Counted from the first letter of the stretch, positions 35,429-47,000 are shown. The stretch: DNA of 64,000 nucleotides from Skeletonema tropicum (GCA_037178625.1 CM074132.1:3472001-3536000), one strand, 5' to 3'. The notes: generated from the letters alone by a model not told the origin. A program made the numbers and translations.

Positions 35429-35955
35429 TTATAGCCTAGGACTAGGAGCCTTCCTTCGACCCCTGGCTACTGCTTCATTTGATTGACTCTTCTTGCTTTT
35501 CTTCGCTTGCTTTGCAGCTTGTTGCACATTCTTCCTTGCTCCAGAGAATGGAGGCTCTACACCTTCATCATAACATCTCTGCAGATTGGAAGTGGTGTCT
35601 TTCCTCCAACGTCACGATTTGCAATTATCTCTTCAGGGGATACAATGTCGGCATCCACATAGCACATTGCACAGACGTCCTTCGTAACGATTCTACCTCC
35701 CTTCGTTCCAGTGTTTGGATTGTAATAATTTGCTTCGATCGCATCACCACATCGTACGGATCGTCTATTGTAGAAGTGTGCATTGTGTCGTCTGATTTTA
35801 TCACCACAGATGAAGCGGGTGCGCTCGATGCATTGTTCCAGGCTTTGTAGATCTTCTGGCAGATGGAGCTCCTTCGCCACTACCTCCCACAGCTTTAGCC
35901 GAGAAGACGCAACGGCGTGCGGCACATCGAAACCATGATGACTTACTGACCGCAA
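35429..35955 (-). pseudogene. Transposon-like Cys-rich ORF with one frameshift
   Basis: From 35955 a frame of 132 codons reads LKLWEVVAKELHLPEDLQSL, then CGDKIRRHNAHFYNRRSVRC, VCAMCYVDADIVSPEEII and LPICRDV, and stops at 35557. The coding signal continues in another frame as EGVEPPFSG and a Lys-rich tail (KQAKKSKKSQS) to a TAA at 35429. One missing base near 35583 explains the switch and would complete a CxxC...CxxC pair, suggesting a small zinc-binding domain. The type of element is not identified. Start upstream of 35955 is unclear. Confidence 0.6.
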
Positions 35956-36035
35956 TCAATACGATTGCCGCTGATGAAGTTAATTCGAAATTCGAAAGGA
36001 TTTGTCGTCAATAAACTTTCGCAAATACAAGGGGA

Positions 36036-36233
36036 AGTGCCGCGAACTAAACCCCCCTGGTCAGCTTAGACCCCCCCTCCAAATCACAGCCTAGCCAAAA
36101 TTTTAGACCCCCCTCCTTGTTTCTACTAGTAGTTACTAGGGAATTAGTATGTGACTATTTCGAAAGTCAGACCCCCCAGGAGCAGACTAGCCAAAATTTT
36201 TAGACCCCCCGGGGGGTTTAGTTCGCGGCACCT
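36036..36233. mobile_element. ~198-bp palindromic MITE with C-rich ends
   Basis: The ends GTGCCGCGAACTAAACCCC (left) and its reverse complement (right, 36211-36231) form a 21-bp terminal inverted repeat. The interior has further opposing CTAGCCAAAATTTT.AGACCCCCC blocks. No matching target duplication is seen, possibly because the adjacent 214-bp element inserted at its right edge. Confidence 0.75.
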
Positions 36234-36239
36234 CCCTGT

Positions 36240-36453
36240 TAGGCGTGCCGGGATAGTGGGCGCTTTTCATGGTATGTTGTGGGCGACGCCCACGTGAGAC
36301 CCACAACTACACATAATCGGGTACAAATGAGCTCAAATTGCCCGAATCTAACCCTTATATCGACCAAAATCCCCAATATTCCCCGTTCAAGCCTCTCCTT
36401 CAACCATGGTGTGTTGTGGGCACACCCACGCGCCCACTATCCCGGTTTGCCTA
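36240..36453. mobile_element. 214-bp hAT-type MITE, copy 1 (8-bp target duplication CTCCCTGT)
   Basis: The ends TAGGCGTGCCGGGATAGTGG and, inverted, TAGGCAAACCGGGATAGTGG form the terminal repeats. CTCCCTGT flanks both sides (36232-36239, 36454-36461). An 8-bp duplication and a TAGG start are hallmarks of hAT elements. A second copy is at 58230-58443. Confidence 0.9.
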
Positions 36454-37115
36454 CTCCCTGTAGAGGAGGAATGATGTGTGTGCGGTGAGTACGGTGTGCG
36501 GTGTGCGGTGTGCGGTGTTGGGGCAATTTCGCCCGTGCATTCGCCCGGCTCGCCCGGGGGGCGTTTCGAAAAAGCCCGCTTCGCGGTTTTTTCTCACGGG
36601 GTAAGCAAGAGAGGTAATTAAATAAAAGTGTAGGTAAATAACGGGAGTGTAGAAGTGAGATGGAAGCTCCTACTTTGGTTGATTAATCTCGGTAATGAGT
36701 GATACATCTTCTCTCTACCAAAAGTGGTTGTACAATTTTGCATATCTCACTGTGCATAGACGAGTGTGCTACAAACATGGGGAAAAGAGGAAACAAGAGT
36801 TGTTCTCCAGCATGAGAGTATTATCTCATCACCCTTGGCACTCCATCTGGACATTAATGCTGCTTCATCAAACTAATGAAAGTATTTGTACAAAAAAAAT
36901 ATTATTTCCATACTTCTCATTCGTATTCATTATACCACATTGTACCCCGCGTTCACATTCATGTCACAAGCCCCATATTCATCCCTTCCTCTGAATTCTC
37001 TATTCGTATCATTTGAATATTTACCAAGCCATCAACAACATCTTCTGCTGTCTTACCATCCTCTGTCCAGCGCCTCGCCAATCCCATTGCCATCTTCTCG
37101 CGACTACTCAAGGAT
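36454..37115. other. Intergenic, short GTGCGGT tandem repeat
   Basis: GTGCGGT repeats four to five times at 36478-36517, followed by a GC-rich palindromic patch (CGCCCGGCTCGCCCGGGGGGCG). The rest is AT-rich 3' flank of the RING-IBR gene. No gene seen. Confidence 0.5.
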
Positions 37116-40100
37116 TCAAAAACTTTTAGTAGGACTTTCTTCCGCCACCCTGTCAACACAAATGTTACCTGCTTCAATGATGTAATCAGGAATGGATTCT
37201 TGCGCTGTTGTTGCAGTAGTGGGAGGCTCATGGCAAAGACGAGTAATTTCCTTATTCTTTGTTTCGATATCACCCCGAAATCGACGAATTTCGTCTTGAT
37301 CCGAGTCCCCATCAGCACAAGTCTTGGAATTGGCCCCAGCTTCAGCTCTGGGGTCATCATTGATCTCATTACTCAATCGATGAACTTCATTTTGAGTTGC
37401 TCTTAGATCATTACTTTTGGCCTCGAGCTCCGCCTTGAGCTTGGCTTCAGATCGACCCTTTGCATACAACTCCTCTCTGAGATCTTCCATCTCGCTCAAC
37501 ATAGCTCGATTTCCTGCCACAATCTGATTTCTTCCTTCACCTTCATCTTCATCTTCTTGCTGATTTGTCTGAGCTGCCCCGCTGCCATTGACATCATCCT
37601 CGATGTCTGGCATATCGTCGTCATTTTCTTGGCTAGATCCATGATCGGCAGTCTCAGTCGAAACTTGCTTGGGCTTCAATCCTTCTTCTTCGTCATCATT
37701 CCAATCAACATAGACCTCCACATCATTTTCATTGCCTCCACCAACACTAACACTACTTTCCTCCCCGCTCCTATCGCCGTCGCTTTGGCATGGACCTGTC
37801 CTAGCAGCCGGTTCGGCTGCATAAACATCGGCATTGCGGGTTTCTTCTTCCTCCTCAAACTCAGCTCTACCTCTGACAGTGGGTATAGTAGCAGCAATGC
37901 AACAAAATGTTAGTGGTACTTATGCGCAGAGGGTCTCTCGAGCCCAGAAAATAGAATTCAAGACAACACATAGTTCAAGGTCAGACTTACACACTCTGCT
38001 CTTGAGCTAGATCAAACTGAAGATCAGCAGCGATTGCCGAGCTTGAACCCACACAATTGTTCATGACACTACCACAGAACTTGAACAAACTTGCACACTT
38101 CCCAATTGCACCCTGGGAAGAGGCCGACAAATATTTGAGACAAAATCAACGATTGATTAAGAGATATATAATGATAGAAATCAAAGTGAACACTTACCCA
38201 TTCTTGATACCTTTCATGTGCAAGTAAAAAGTAATCAGCTGCAATGTTGACCTCTCCTATATCCAAGTAGAAATACGCTGCCAACTCACAGGCCAAGGCT
38301 TCTTCGTGTACGAACTAAATGCGATACATACCAGAAAACGCGTGACAACATGAATACGACACCATGATATGAGCCAATGTGAAAGCATACGCATTCTGTT
38401 CATCTTACCTTGTGAGCTTTGGCTGATGATATAGCCTTCTCATAGTACATTCTAGCGTCATCAAAGTTGCTGTTAGAAAATGCTTCCTCTGCCTCTAATA
38501 AGTACCAATTACTCTCAAATGTCCACTGAGACGTTTCTGCCCATTTCTTCAATGCCAGTTTGGACTTGTTGCCTCTTTCGTGCCATTTGTCTCCATCTCT
38601 CGAGTTCCTAGCCACCCAGAATGAAATGAGACCAATATAAAATGTAATAAAAGATTGCACGGCTGTCAAATTGGCAAAAGCACTGCTAGCGACGCAACCT
38701 ACGAACTTCTCTGCGTAGTCTTTGGTATCATCGTACAATCGAAACATGAAGCTGTCATATGACTTCTGAAAGAAGTATGTCATCTGGATGTTACCGTTCT
38801 TTGTTGCGAGAATGCTCTCTTCCTCGGACGAGCTGTTCTTTGAATCTTCATCAATTCCAATCAACTTGAGTAGAGAATTCTGTATGAGTTGTATTTGTAG
38901 CACGAATACCACCATCTTTCTTTCCCGTATGAAGTTAATTACTTCTTCACCTTTTTCTCTTGTGGTTTGTAACTTCACACCAGCATGGAACAGGGATAAA
39001 TAACTTGTATACAAGTTGAGAACTGCTTGGAAGGTATCACCAGATGCTATTGCAGCAGCGTATCCCTCATTATGATATTCCAATGTGGCTTGAAGCGGCT
39101 CTATGTATGATACGACTTGTGTTCGTATACACATGACCTCACCAAACATTTGCTGCTGCAACTCATACTCCTCACATGTGATTCCCTTGTGAAACGGCAA
39201 CCCACATGATAGGCAACTCGTCTTACCGCATTTGAAGCAATCACAGATGCTAGGAGGTGGAGATGCTTTGGCTTCAGTTGCTTGTCCTACAGCTGGCACT
39301 GATGGTAGTTGATGCACCACTTCATCGCCGCTATGACTACTATTAGCAGACGTTTCCGTTTCGACAACAACCTGGCACAGAACAATGCCATCACAGTCTG
39401 GTGTAGGACAGTGATGATAATCAGGGTTCTTCAATACAAATGCCGAATCTTTCAGGCGCTCCAATCTCTGAAATGATGTCTCGTCGAGAACTTCCTTTAG
39501 TACGTCCATCTCCACTGTTTCATTACAAAATGGGCATTTAATGTTGTCAGCATTTCCATTTTCTACTTCAGTTTGCACATATTTAGTGAAGCATTTAACG
39601 CAGAGTGAGTGCCCACATTTTGGGAGGATCAAGCCGCAACCCGGATCTATCTGTTCTTCACAGCAGAATGGGCAGGAGATGCGATCAGGGTTGTAAAGAG
39701 ACTGATAAGCTGGGTGAAATGCACGAGCACGACCATCAAGGCCGTCATCGTCGGAGTAGTCGTACTCATAAGAATCATCAGAATAGTAAGCGTCGTCCTC
39801 CCCTTCGTTAAAATCGCTGGATGATATGGGCAAAAAGTTCTTCGTCTCCGAAGCTACTTCGTCTTTCTCAATATACTCATAAGAATCATCAGAATAGTAA
39901 GCGGCGTCTTCCCCTTCGTTAATGTCGTTGGATGATATGGGCCAAAAGTTCTTCGTCTCCGAAGCTACTTCTACTTCGTCTTTCTCAATATACTCATAAG
40001 AATCATCAGAATAGTAAGCGGCGTCTTCCCCTTCGTTAATGTCGTTGGATGACATGGGCCAAAAGTTCTTCGTCTCCGAAGCTACTTCGTCTTTCCCAAT

Positions 40101-40127
40101 ATCGCTGTTACTGTTGGATGTTGACAT
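37116..40127 (-). CDS. RING-IBR zinc-binding protein with TPR-like and coiled-coil regions
   Basis: Four exons, 40127-38409, 38314-38198, 38112-37991 and 37872-37116, 904 aa, all GT-AG and in phase. The N-terminus holds three ~40-residue repeats (KDEVASETKNFWP..SSNDINEGEDAAYYSDDSYEY). A RING-type finger at ~152-201 (CPFC...CGHSLCVKCF...CPFC) is followed by an IBR-like segment (CPTPDC...CDCFKCGKTSCLSCGLPFHKGITC). A second RING with the catalytic Cys of true RBR ubiquitin ligases is not visible. Middle: helical region with TPR-like pairs (AEEAFSNSNFDDARMYYEKA, LAAYFYLDIGEVNIAADYF). C-terminal third: acidic, then a likely coiled coil (SEMEDLREELYAKGRSEAKL). Probable ubiquitin-pathway protein acting as a RING-type E3; substrate unknown. 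Confidence 0.85.
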
Positions 40128-40389
40128 GGTCCTCTTACGAAATAGCAATTGCCTATGATTATTATCTACTTGGCCAGCGGTCTTCAGTCGTGCAGTCGCA
40201 TGAACAGGGTTCTTATTCTTTTACCTTTGTGCCCTGATCCTGATGCATAATACCATAAGTACAGGATAAAATTCCGGTGTAACTTTTACATACACCGGGT
40301 ACAAAAGGCCCTGTCAACGGGGTATAATTTGCCTCCAAGGTGTCCGCTCGTGCCCTCAAGACCGCCCACTCCAGACCACGCAGACCTCA

Positions 40390-41165
40390 AAATGCCTCAA
40401 ACCCGAAAAAGAACTAAATAGAGGCACGACGGTTCACGCCTCATGTGATTTGACCGTTACGTCTCTCGAAAATTTTACTTCTTTTTTGTCATATTTTAGT
40501 AATACGACACTATAAAGGTCTGCACTAGTGTGAGTTGCGCGGCGTCGTTTTCGAACCCCGTCCGTGCGGGACACAAACAAGTGATTTTATGTCTTCACGA
40601 GCGCTTGGCGCGAGTGAAGACATAAGGTCACGAGTTTTGTGTCGCGGGCGACGGTGTGAGAAACGATCAGCGCAATGAACACGAGTGCCCGACCTGACTG
40701 TGTCGTGACTCGGGCCGAGCGCAAAAAAGATCGGACAAACACACACTGCTCAAAAGCCGGCCACAAACGATGAACCAAGACTTAAAACTAGCGCACTTGC
40801 GCCTGACGAATTACCCCAACACTCGTGTATCGCTGCGCACTCCACTCGTGCTAGCTGTGATAATCATTCCTGCGTGAGGACAATAGTGTTATCAATAGGC
40901 GCAATTTTTTACTTGCTGCCAGTGTCTCCTACCGTGAGTGTCGTGAAGAGTGAGTGGACGTTTTTTGAGCAGTGTGTGTCCGATTTTTCTTTTTTGTGTC
41001 CGGCCCCGTTGCGACACGTATAAAGACACGTACAAGCCAGTTCGTCACAGTTATCGGTTTCACATCGTGAGACTTTTTGAGGCTTGTCTCAAAGATGCTA
41101 ACGGTCGCCGTGAACCGTCGTGAGAGAAGAGAAGCCAGATTCGGTCGGTAGAGAGGAGAATGTCC
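40390..41165. mobile_element. TIR repeat with ~510-bp nested insertion
   Basis: Same outer sequence as 34395-34625: ACGACGGTTCACGCC at 40424, GTCGCCGTGAACCGTCGT near 41105. The centre is interrupted between CGACACTATAAAG (40516) and TCGTCACAG (41044). The insert is bounded by imperfect direct copies of GACAC(G)TATAAAG. It contains a 12-bp perfect inverted repeat, TTATGTCTTCAC...GTGAAGACATAA, around a GAGCGCTTGGCGCGA loop (40587-40625). Confidence 0.75.
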
Positions 41166-41854
41166 GTCAAATCTCTCTCTCCGTACGTGGGGACATAAAT
41201 AGATTATTTTAGTTGCTACACTCCCTAGGCACTATATAGTGCCAGTAGAGAAAGGATAACTTACACCAGGAGGGGCTCGGGCTGGTCCTGAAGACGCCTG
41301 TGGGGCCTGCTGGGCACGAATTGGTCGACGGATGTGGAACGCGAAGGCTTTGGTGCAGACAAGACCGAACTGTTGGAAGAAGTGGATTTTGGGGGTGGGT
41401 GCCGTGAAGGAATGGCCGTAAAATTTCTGGTCAGCTGGTGTGGATGAGGACCATGAGGAGTTTGCGAGAGGGAGGAGCCGTGCGGGGCCGAACTTTGGAG
41501 GGGCGATACATCATCTTTGCAGCAGGAGAGTGGTCGAATCGGGTCGTCACCGAAAAGGTATCTGCGGAGCATTGGACCCATCCCTACGGTGATGGCCATA
41601 GACGTCATGGGTAGTGCCGCAGTTACAGACATAACACACGATGGCGAAGAAGGGGAAGCTAGAATTGCAGTGAATATGCTTAACAATTATCTTGTTCAGA
41701 CCCAGGAAATATTATAGAAGAGGAAATCGCTCTCACGCAAATCGATGCCATCAGGAAAAATGCAGAAATAATGCCACAACAACTGATGCACAATGGATGA
41801 TGGACGGTATATGTGATATTGACATTTGGACGGTACACGTGACTATCATCATGA
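41166..41854. other. Region with possible coding remnant (minus strand 41261-41686)
   Basis: A 141-codon minus-strand frame is Pro/Ser/His-rich (SQTPHGPHPHQL, PSRHPPPKSTSS) and ends next to a GTAAGT donor-like site near 41265. It could be an orphan exon, but nothing recognisable follows. Bases 41642-41762 repeat 34958-35072. Confidence 0.3.
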
Positions 41855-42297
41855 AGTGTCTTCAGCGAAGCGTTCTTATCTTAGGCGAGCCCCCCGGGCG
41901 AGCTGTGTTTATTATCTTTTGTTGCGCTCGTGCCAACTGTCTGGATCTTATGGTCGCTTTTTGGATTTTCGACAATCAACCCATCATGATGAGGCTGATC
42001 GTCTACAACTGTCTTTCGCGAGGGCCTTGCCCGAGCAGTGATTAGTAATTCTGACGGTGATGATGGTATATATCGATAGAGCTTGAAGAGAGCTTTCGAT
42101 TGGTTGTCAATTCGTATTTTGGTCAAATTTGGACCTCTGAATGTGAAATTCTGGCTGTCAAGCCGAATGAATTCGGCCGTGCTGGTCGCTTTCTTGACCC
42201 GTTTTTAACCGAGACGATCTGCGTAAAAAGTCGTCTAAACAGGCTCATTGGCCGCCTGGAAGACAAGATAATATCGGCTGATTCGGAATCCATGGTG
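41855..42297. repeat. R1 repeat arm at left end of the array
   Basis: Colinear with 46365-46795 and its copies: GTGTCTTCAGCGAAGCGTTC, GAGCTGTGTTTATTATCTTT, TATATCGATAGAGCTTGAAG and onwards. It differs by small indels (for example GAGCCCCCCGGGCGAG versus GCCTGGGGGGGCGAG). Confidence 0.85.
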
Positions 42298-43808
42298 CTA
42301 GTCGACGCGCCATTCGTCGCATGCGACGATGCGATGCGGCGTCGCACGGATAGAAAAGCCGATATCGAACACAAAAAGCATCATTTTGGATAGAAATAGG
42401 TATTTTTCACCCCAACAACCAGCCAAATCTTGTTGCGACGCAGAAAATCTGGCATTACTACGCCAATATTGGCCAATAATATGCCGATGCTTTAAGCTGA
42501 AAGACTAATAACTTTCTACTTATATCGTTTGGAATGCATCTTCAACGTTTGGTGGTGGTGCTCAGTTCAACTGCTGCGATATTTGCTGTAATCACGCACA
42601 AACACTAAAAAAATCTTGAAAAAGTGCATCTGACATGACGAATCCGAAGGCAAACCATAGCATTATCGATCCCATACACCCTCCATCAACACTAAGAAGA
42701 CACTCCCTAACCCAATTTTTCACGCTGATTCCAATTATGTAAGCTGCAGCGTTTAATTCAAAGTAGTTTTGATGATAATTGCGGGTGACGCACATACACA
42801 TGAATGTCTGCACATACCGGGCATGCCATAAGATGCTCATGTTTATGTAATTTAGACAACATAATAGTAGAATATCATTAATAACTCCTTCCATATGCTA
42901 TGATACTTGCTTAATTACTCGGATTTATGAATTACTCGCAACATCTATGCAATCATGGAGTTTTATGTCGATCATTCGGCCTCTCATTTCATGAGACTTT
43001 GTAGGAAAGCCACTGATAACAGTTATAACGTTGTCTCCAACCACAGCAAAAGGCGCACAATAGGTGGCTGTTGATTTAATGAGGCGAAAGGTTCCCAATT
43101 GCACATGGAGGAGACGTCATTATCATGCCACAACACTCGTGTAGGCGTCTTCGGATGGCGGATGGGCTTCTCATAACTCATAACCCACAATCAGTAGTTG
43201 TCGAGGAAACCGAGGGTTGCAGTAGTCACTGTGGTAAGATGGAGCAGTCCACCTCAACAATCTTGATTATCATATAGTAGACAAGACAACTATGATCCAT
43301 GGTGTGGTTTCAACATGTTTTGTGTCAGATATATATCCACTATTGATGGAGATTAATTGTGGAAATCTTTCTAAATCGACTTCATAGATTTGGTAGGTTG
43401 GATAGGCGTTGCATGAGACCCACACCCGGTTAATTAGCGCATATTCCATCCATATATATAATATTGGTCGCCGCTACAAACTTTTTTGCTGTTTAATGGA
43501 CCGCAACGACGCCTTTGTGCTACTGGCTACATGTGCTCTGCGGCGGAGGGGGTGAAAATCACCACCGCTATTGTGGTGGTCAAACGTCTCTTTGCGCTGA
43601 ATATGGCGAGCGGCCGATAGAACCATTGAATTCAGCGTCAAAATATGGTCTAGAAACTTCATTAGTACTTTGGAATATCGACATTTAATTGTGTAATGAG
43701 GGGAGTAGGATGGGAGGCCTCATGGTGCACAGCTCTTTTTTGCGTCGCAAAGTGTGATTTTGGATTTGCGACGAATGGCGCCTATGCGACGAATGGCGCG
43801 CCGACTAG
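42298..43808. mobile_element. 1,511-bp TIR transposon (4-bp target duplication GGTG)
   Basis: The ends read CTAGTCGACGCGCCATTCGT and, inverted, CTAGTCGGCGCGCCATTCGT. GGTG flanks at 42294-42297 and 43809-43812. The three other array units carry the empty site CCATGGTGCATCATC (for example near 46812), with a single GGTG, which proves insertion. The interior is AT-rich and without a recognised transposase; a 100-codon frame at 42592-42894 has no catalytic motifs. The CTA start and 4-bp duplication match the style of the 9229 and 30176 MITEs, but the sequence is unrelated beyond that. Confidence 0.92.
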
Positions 43809-44007
43809 GGTGCATCATCTTCTGGCTGATGAGTGGATGGTGGATTTTTGATGCGACAGTGATTCAGATGCCCGTCTCAACAAAGATCTCCAGCCGGCCA
43901 CCGACCACCGCGCCTTTGCATCTGACGTGCACAATGATAATGACCAACAAATGACTTACTATCGTACTGCCTCAATCTATTACATCATAGCGTAATCGAA
44001 CAACACC
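43809..44007 (+). promoter_or_regulatory. 5' flank of truncated array unit 1
   Basis: Colinear with the sequence before the other array ATGs (46812-47000, 49796-49984, 52780-52968), including CCGCGCCTTTGCATCTGACG and TCAATCTATTACATCATAGC. It is therefore the probable promoter and leader of the kinase fusion gene, duplicated with each unit. No TATA box stands out. Confidence 0.5.
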
Positions 44008-45567
44008 ATGGCCGTCCAAGTAGTCAACGAGGGCACAGCAGCTGTATCGGTATCGAATGACAATACTACAGCCGCTGCTGCTGATCCGTCAACATCATCG
44101 CCGCCGTCGTCACTTCGAGAAGCGCAGAGCCAGAGCCAGAGCAGCCCCTCCTCTACAACAACACCTCAAAATAATAATGATAATGAACCAAACGAAGAAG
44201 CGTTGCCGTTGCCCCTCTTACTTCGAATAATCTTGACCGACCCCGACAATAATAACAATGACGACAATAATGACGACAATCTACGAAATCTCTCCCTCAC
44301 CAAAGCAGTCAGCACCCTCTCCACGCCCCAACTTCTCACCCAGCTCCACCTACTAGATACGTTCGCACGACGATCTCCGTCGAATAATTTATATCAGCGA
44401 GTACGAGCGTTATTCTTTTTGTATGCGGTGCATCGCTTTCACTTGCCCGAGAGGAGGCGTGTTTTGGAGAAGGCTAGCGCCAAGCGTGATGAAAGTAAGA
44501 GTGAGAGTGAGACGCACTCGCATGGACAAGAAATGAATGGTGCAACCAGCCGAACACGAACAAAAAACAAAGATGCAACATTTATCTGTCCCAAAGGATA
44601 CGCAGCACTAGTCGATAGAAGATTCGATGAGGCAATTGATCATTTTCTCGAGTGGGTTTCCTCCTCTTCGTCGACAATGACACTCCTCTCTGCGTCTGCG
44701 GAAAATAATAATACTGAGCATGTTGATTGTTGCATGGATGATGGGGGACATGGACATGGAGAAACCTTCTTGTATCCTGTCCCTCGAACGACGTGTCTCA
44801 TTTCGAATTTGACATTTAGTCGAGATGGTCCATTGCCAATTACTACTACTGATACTGCAACTGCTGCTGTTGCTGTTGAAGGTAGTAATGACAACAAGAG
44901 CAATGATGCGTCGTTATCAAGAGGACACTCATCTTCAATTGCATCATCGTCAACGTTGAGTTCTCATGTCTCCTCTGAGGAAGCATCATCCACAACTCCA
45001 CCTCCAACAATGACAACAAATAATCATCAAGAACAACAGCAGCGCTTCAAATCTCCGTCATCATCATCAACACCACCACAGCAACAACAACAACAAACTC
45101 TGCTACTACCATCCGAAGCAACATCCTCGGCACTAGCCAAATCGTACCGCTCACTTGCATTTCAAACACTCGCCGATCAAGTCAAACGTTCGGTGCGATC
45201 CCATGATGGGAATGAATGGATGTTTAATGTGACGACTGTTGATGATATGCCGTTGTGTTGGTCGGAGGAGTTATTGCGTGGGATGATGATGATGATGAGA
45301 GGACTCCGGTTCGAATGGACTAATATATGCTGGTATATGAATATGACAATCAACCAAATCGTCGGCCAGCCTCGAGTATACGATACAGACAGGATGGGAA
45401 TGATGATGATTATAATGATAAATAATAGCGCATACAATACTATGCTCCAATTGCATATTAAAAAATTAGCTTCTCTCCTTTCACTTGCCTTGTTCCAATT
45501 CGATACAACATCCAAATTGACCTTTCCCTCTATAACTTCTCTTGCAGCGGTCGTATCAAGACGATGA
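44008..45567 (+). pseudogene. Truncated exon-1 copy of the sugar kinase fusion gene, unit 1
   Basis: A 519-codon frame identical in design to exon 1 of the gene at 52969 up to WSEELLRG. It then jumps over about 60 bp and, six codons past the homologous GLRFEW text, runs into unrelated sequence and a stop. No kinase or pyrophosphorylase domain remains. The first ~900 bp differ from the other units by substitutions and codon-size indels (extra Asn codons in DNNNNDDNNDDN); after ~44915 it looks identical to them. The frame is open, so a short protein could still be made, but with no recognisable domain. Confidence 0.8.
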
Positions 45568-47000
45568 TTGGTGATTTCGAATCCTCTCACTGCGCTCTAT
45601 CGATTAGTACTACTAATCAAGGTCAAATATCGACCCGTTGTCAATCGACTCAACTAAATCGACCCCTAGAATCCCAACGTCGAGCCCCAAGTCGACATTC
45701 CAAATTCGAAAAAATTCCAACAAAAAGGCAACAAGTAGACCACTGTTGCAATCGTTGTTTCAAGCCAAGCGCTATCGATTTTTAAAATAAACACAGCTCG
45801 CACTCGCTACCGCTCGCACTCGCCCCAGACTAAGAACGCTTCGCTGAAGACACTTGCCTCGGCTGCGCTTTAGCACCATCATTACCATAATATTACCGAC
45901 GATGTTATTATCATTCTCCTCAACCAACCATCCAACCATCATCATCGTTGGCAATGATGATGCTGCTGCTTGTGGTTGTGGTTGGTGGAGGAGTGTTATA
46001 TTTTCCTCCACCAACCACAACCACTGCATCATCATCCTCCACCAACATCATTGCCATTGCCGACGATACCTTGACGTTGGTGGTGGAGTTGCTTGTGGTT
46101 GGAGTAGCAGTGAAGGACGATCGTCGGAGTTGTTGGAGTAGCAGCAGTAGGTAGCTGCTTGTGGTTGTTGGAGGAGGGATTGTTTGTTGGAATGGTGTTG
46201 GTACTAACATCACTGGCCGAGCGGAGTCGAGGCACGTTGATGATGCACAATGGATATGAAGATGGACGGTTCATGTGATATTGATATTGGACGGTACACG
46301 TGACTATTATTATTTGTTTCACCCGTAGCTGCTATCATTGACAACGCTGATCTATGATGTGTGTCTTCAGCGAAGCGTTCTTATCTTAGGCCTGGGGGGG
46401 CGAGCTGTGTTTATTATCTTTTGTTGCGCTCGTGCCAACTGTCTGGATCTTACAGCTGAAGGTGGTCGCTTTTTGGATTTTCGACAATCAACCCATCATG
46501 ATGAGGCTGATCGTCTACAACTGTCTTTCGCGAGGGCCTTGCCCGAGCAGTGATTAGTAATTCTGACGGTGATGATGGTATATATCGATAGAGCTTGAAG
46601 AGAGCTTTCGATTGGTTGTCAATTCGTATTTTGGTCAAATTTGGACCTCTGAATGTGAAATTCTGGCTGTCAAGCCGAATGAATTCGGCCGTGCTGGTCG
46701 CTTTCTTGACCCGTTTTTAACCGAGACGATCTGCGTAAAAAGTCGTCTAAACAGGCTCATTGGCCGCCTGGAAGACAAGATACTATCGGCTGATTCGCTC
46801 GGCATCTATGGCCCATGGTGCATCATCTTCTGTCTTCTGATGAGTGGTGGATTTTTGATGCGACAGGGATTCAGATGCCCGTCTCATCAAAGATGCCGCC
46901 GACCACCGCGCCTTTGCATCTGACGTGCACAATGATAATGACCAACAAATGACTTACTACAGCCTCAATCTATTACATCATAGCGTAATCGAACAACGCC
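45568..47000. repeat. R1 spacer, array copy 1
   Basis: Arm 45598-45860 begins GCTCTATCGATTAGTACTAC. The centre is low-complexity and includes a 20-bp perfect-stem hairpin (TGGTTGTGGTTGGTGGAGGA and its complement, 45975-46025). The opposite arm runs 46363-46640. AATAAACACAGCTCG...AACGCTTCGCTGAAGACAC in the first arm is the inverse of the start of the second. The last ~200 bp are the 5' flank of the next unit. Confidence 0.85.

Noticed and set aside
40540..40580. TTCGAACCCC text resembling a tRNA T-arm
   Set aside because: No matching acceptor, D or anticodon arms at the required distances on either strand.
42592..42894. 100-codon frame inside the 1,511-bp transposon as a transposase
   Set aside because: Hydrophobic, no catalytic acidic residues in a recognisable pattern, no homology seen.
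45177..45590. 137-codon minus-strand frame present in three array units
   Set aside because: It is antisense to the truncated exon copies; conservation is explained by the tandem duplication.
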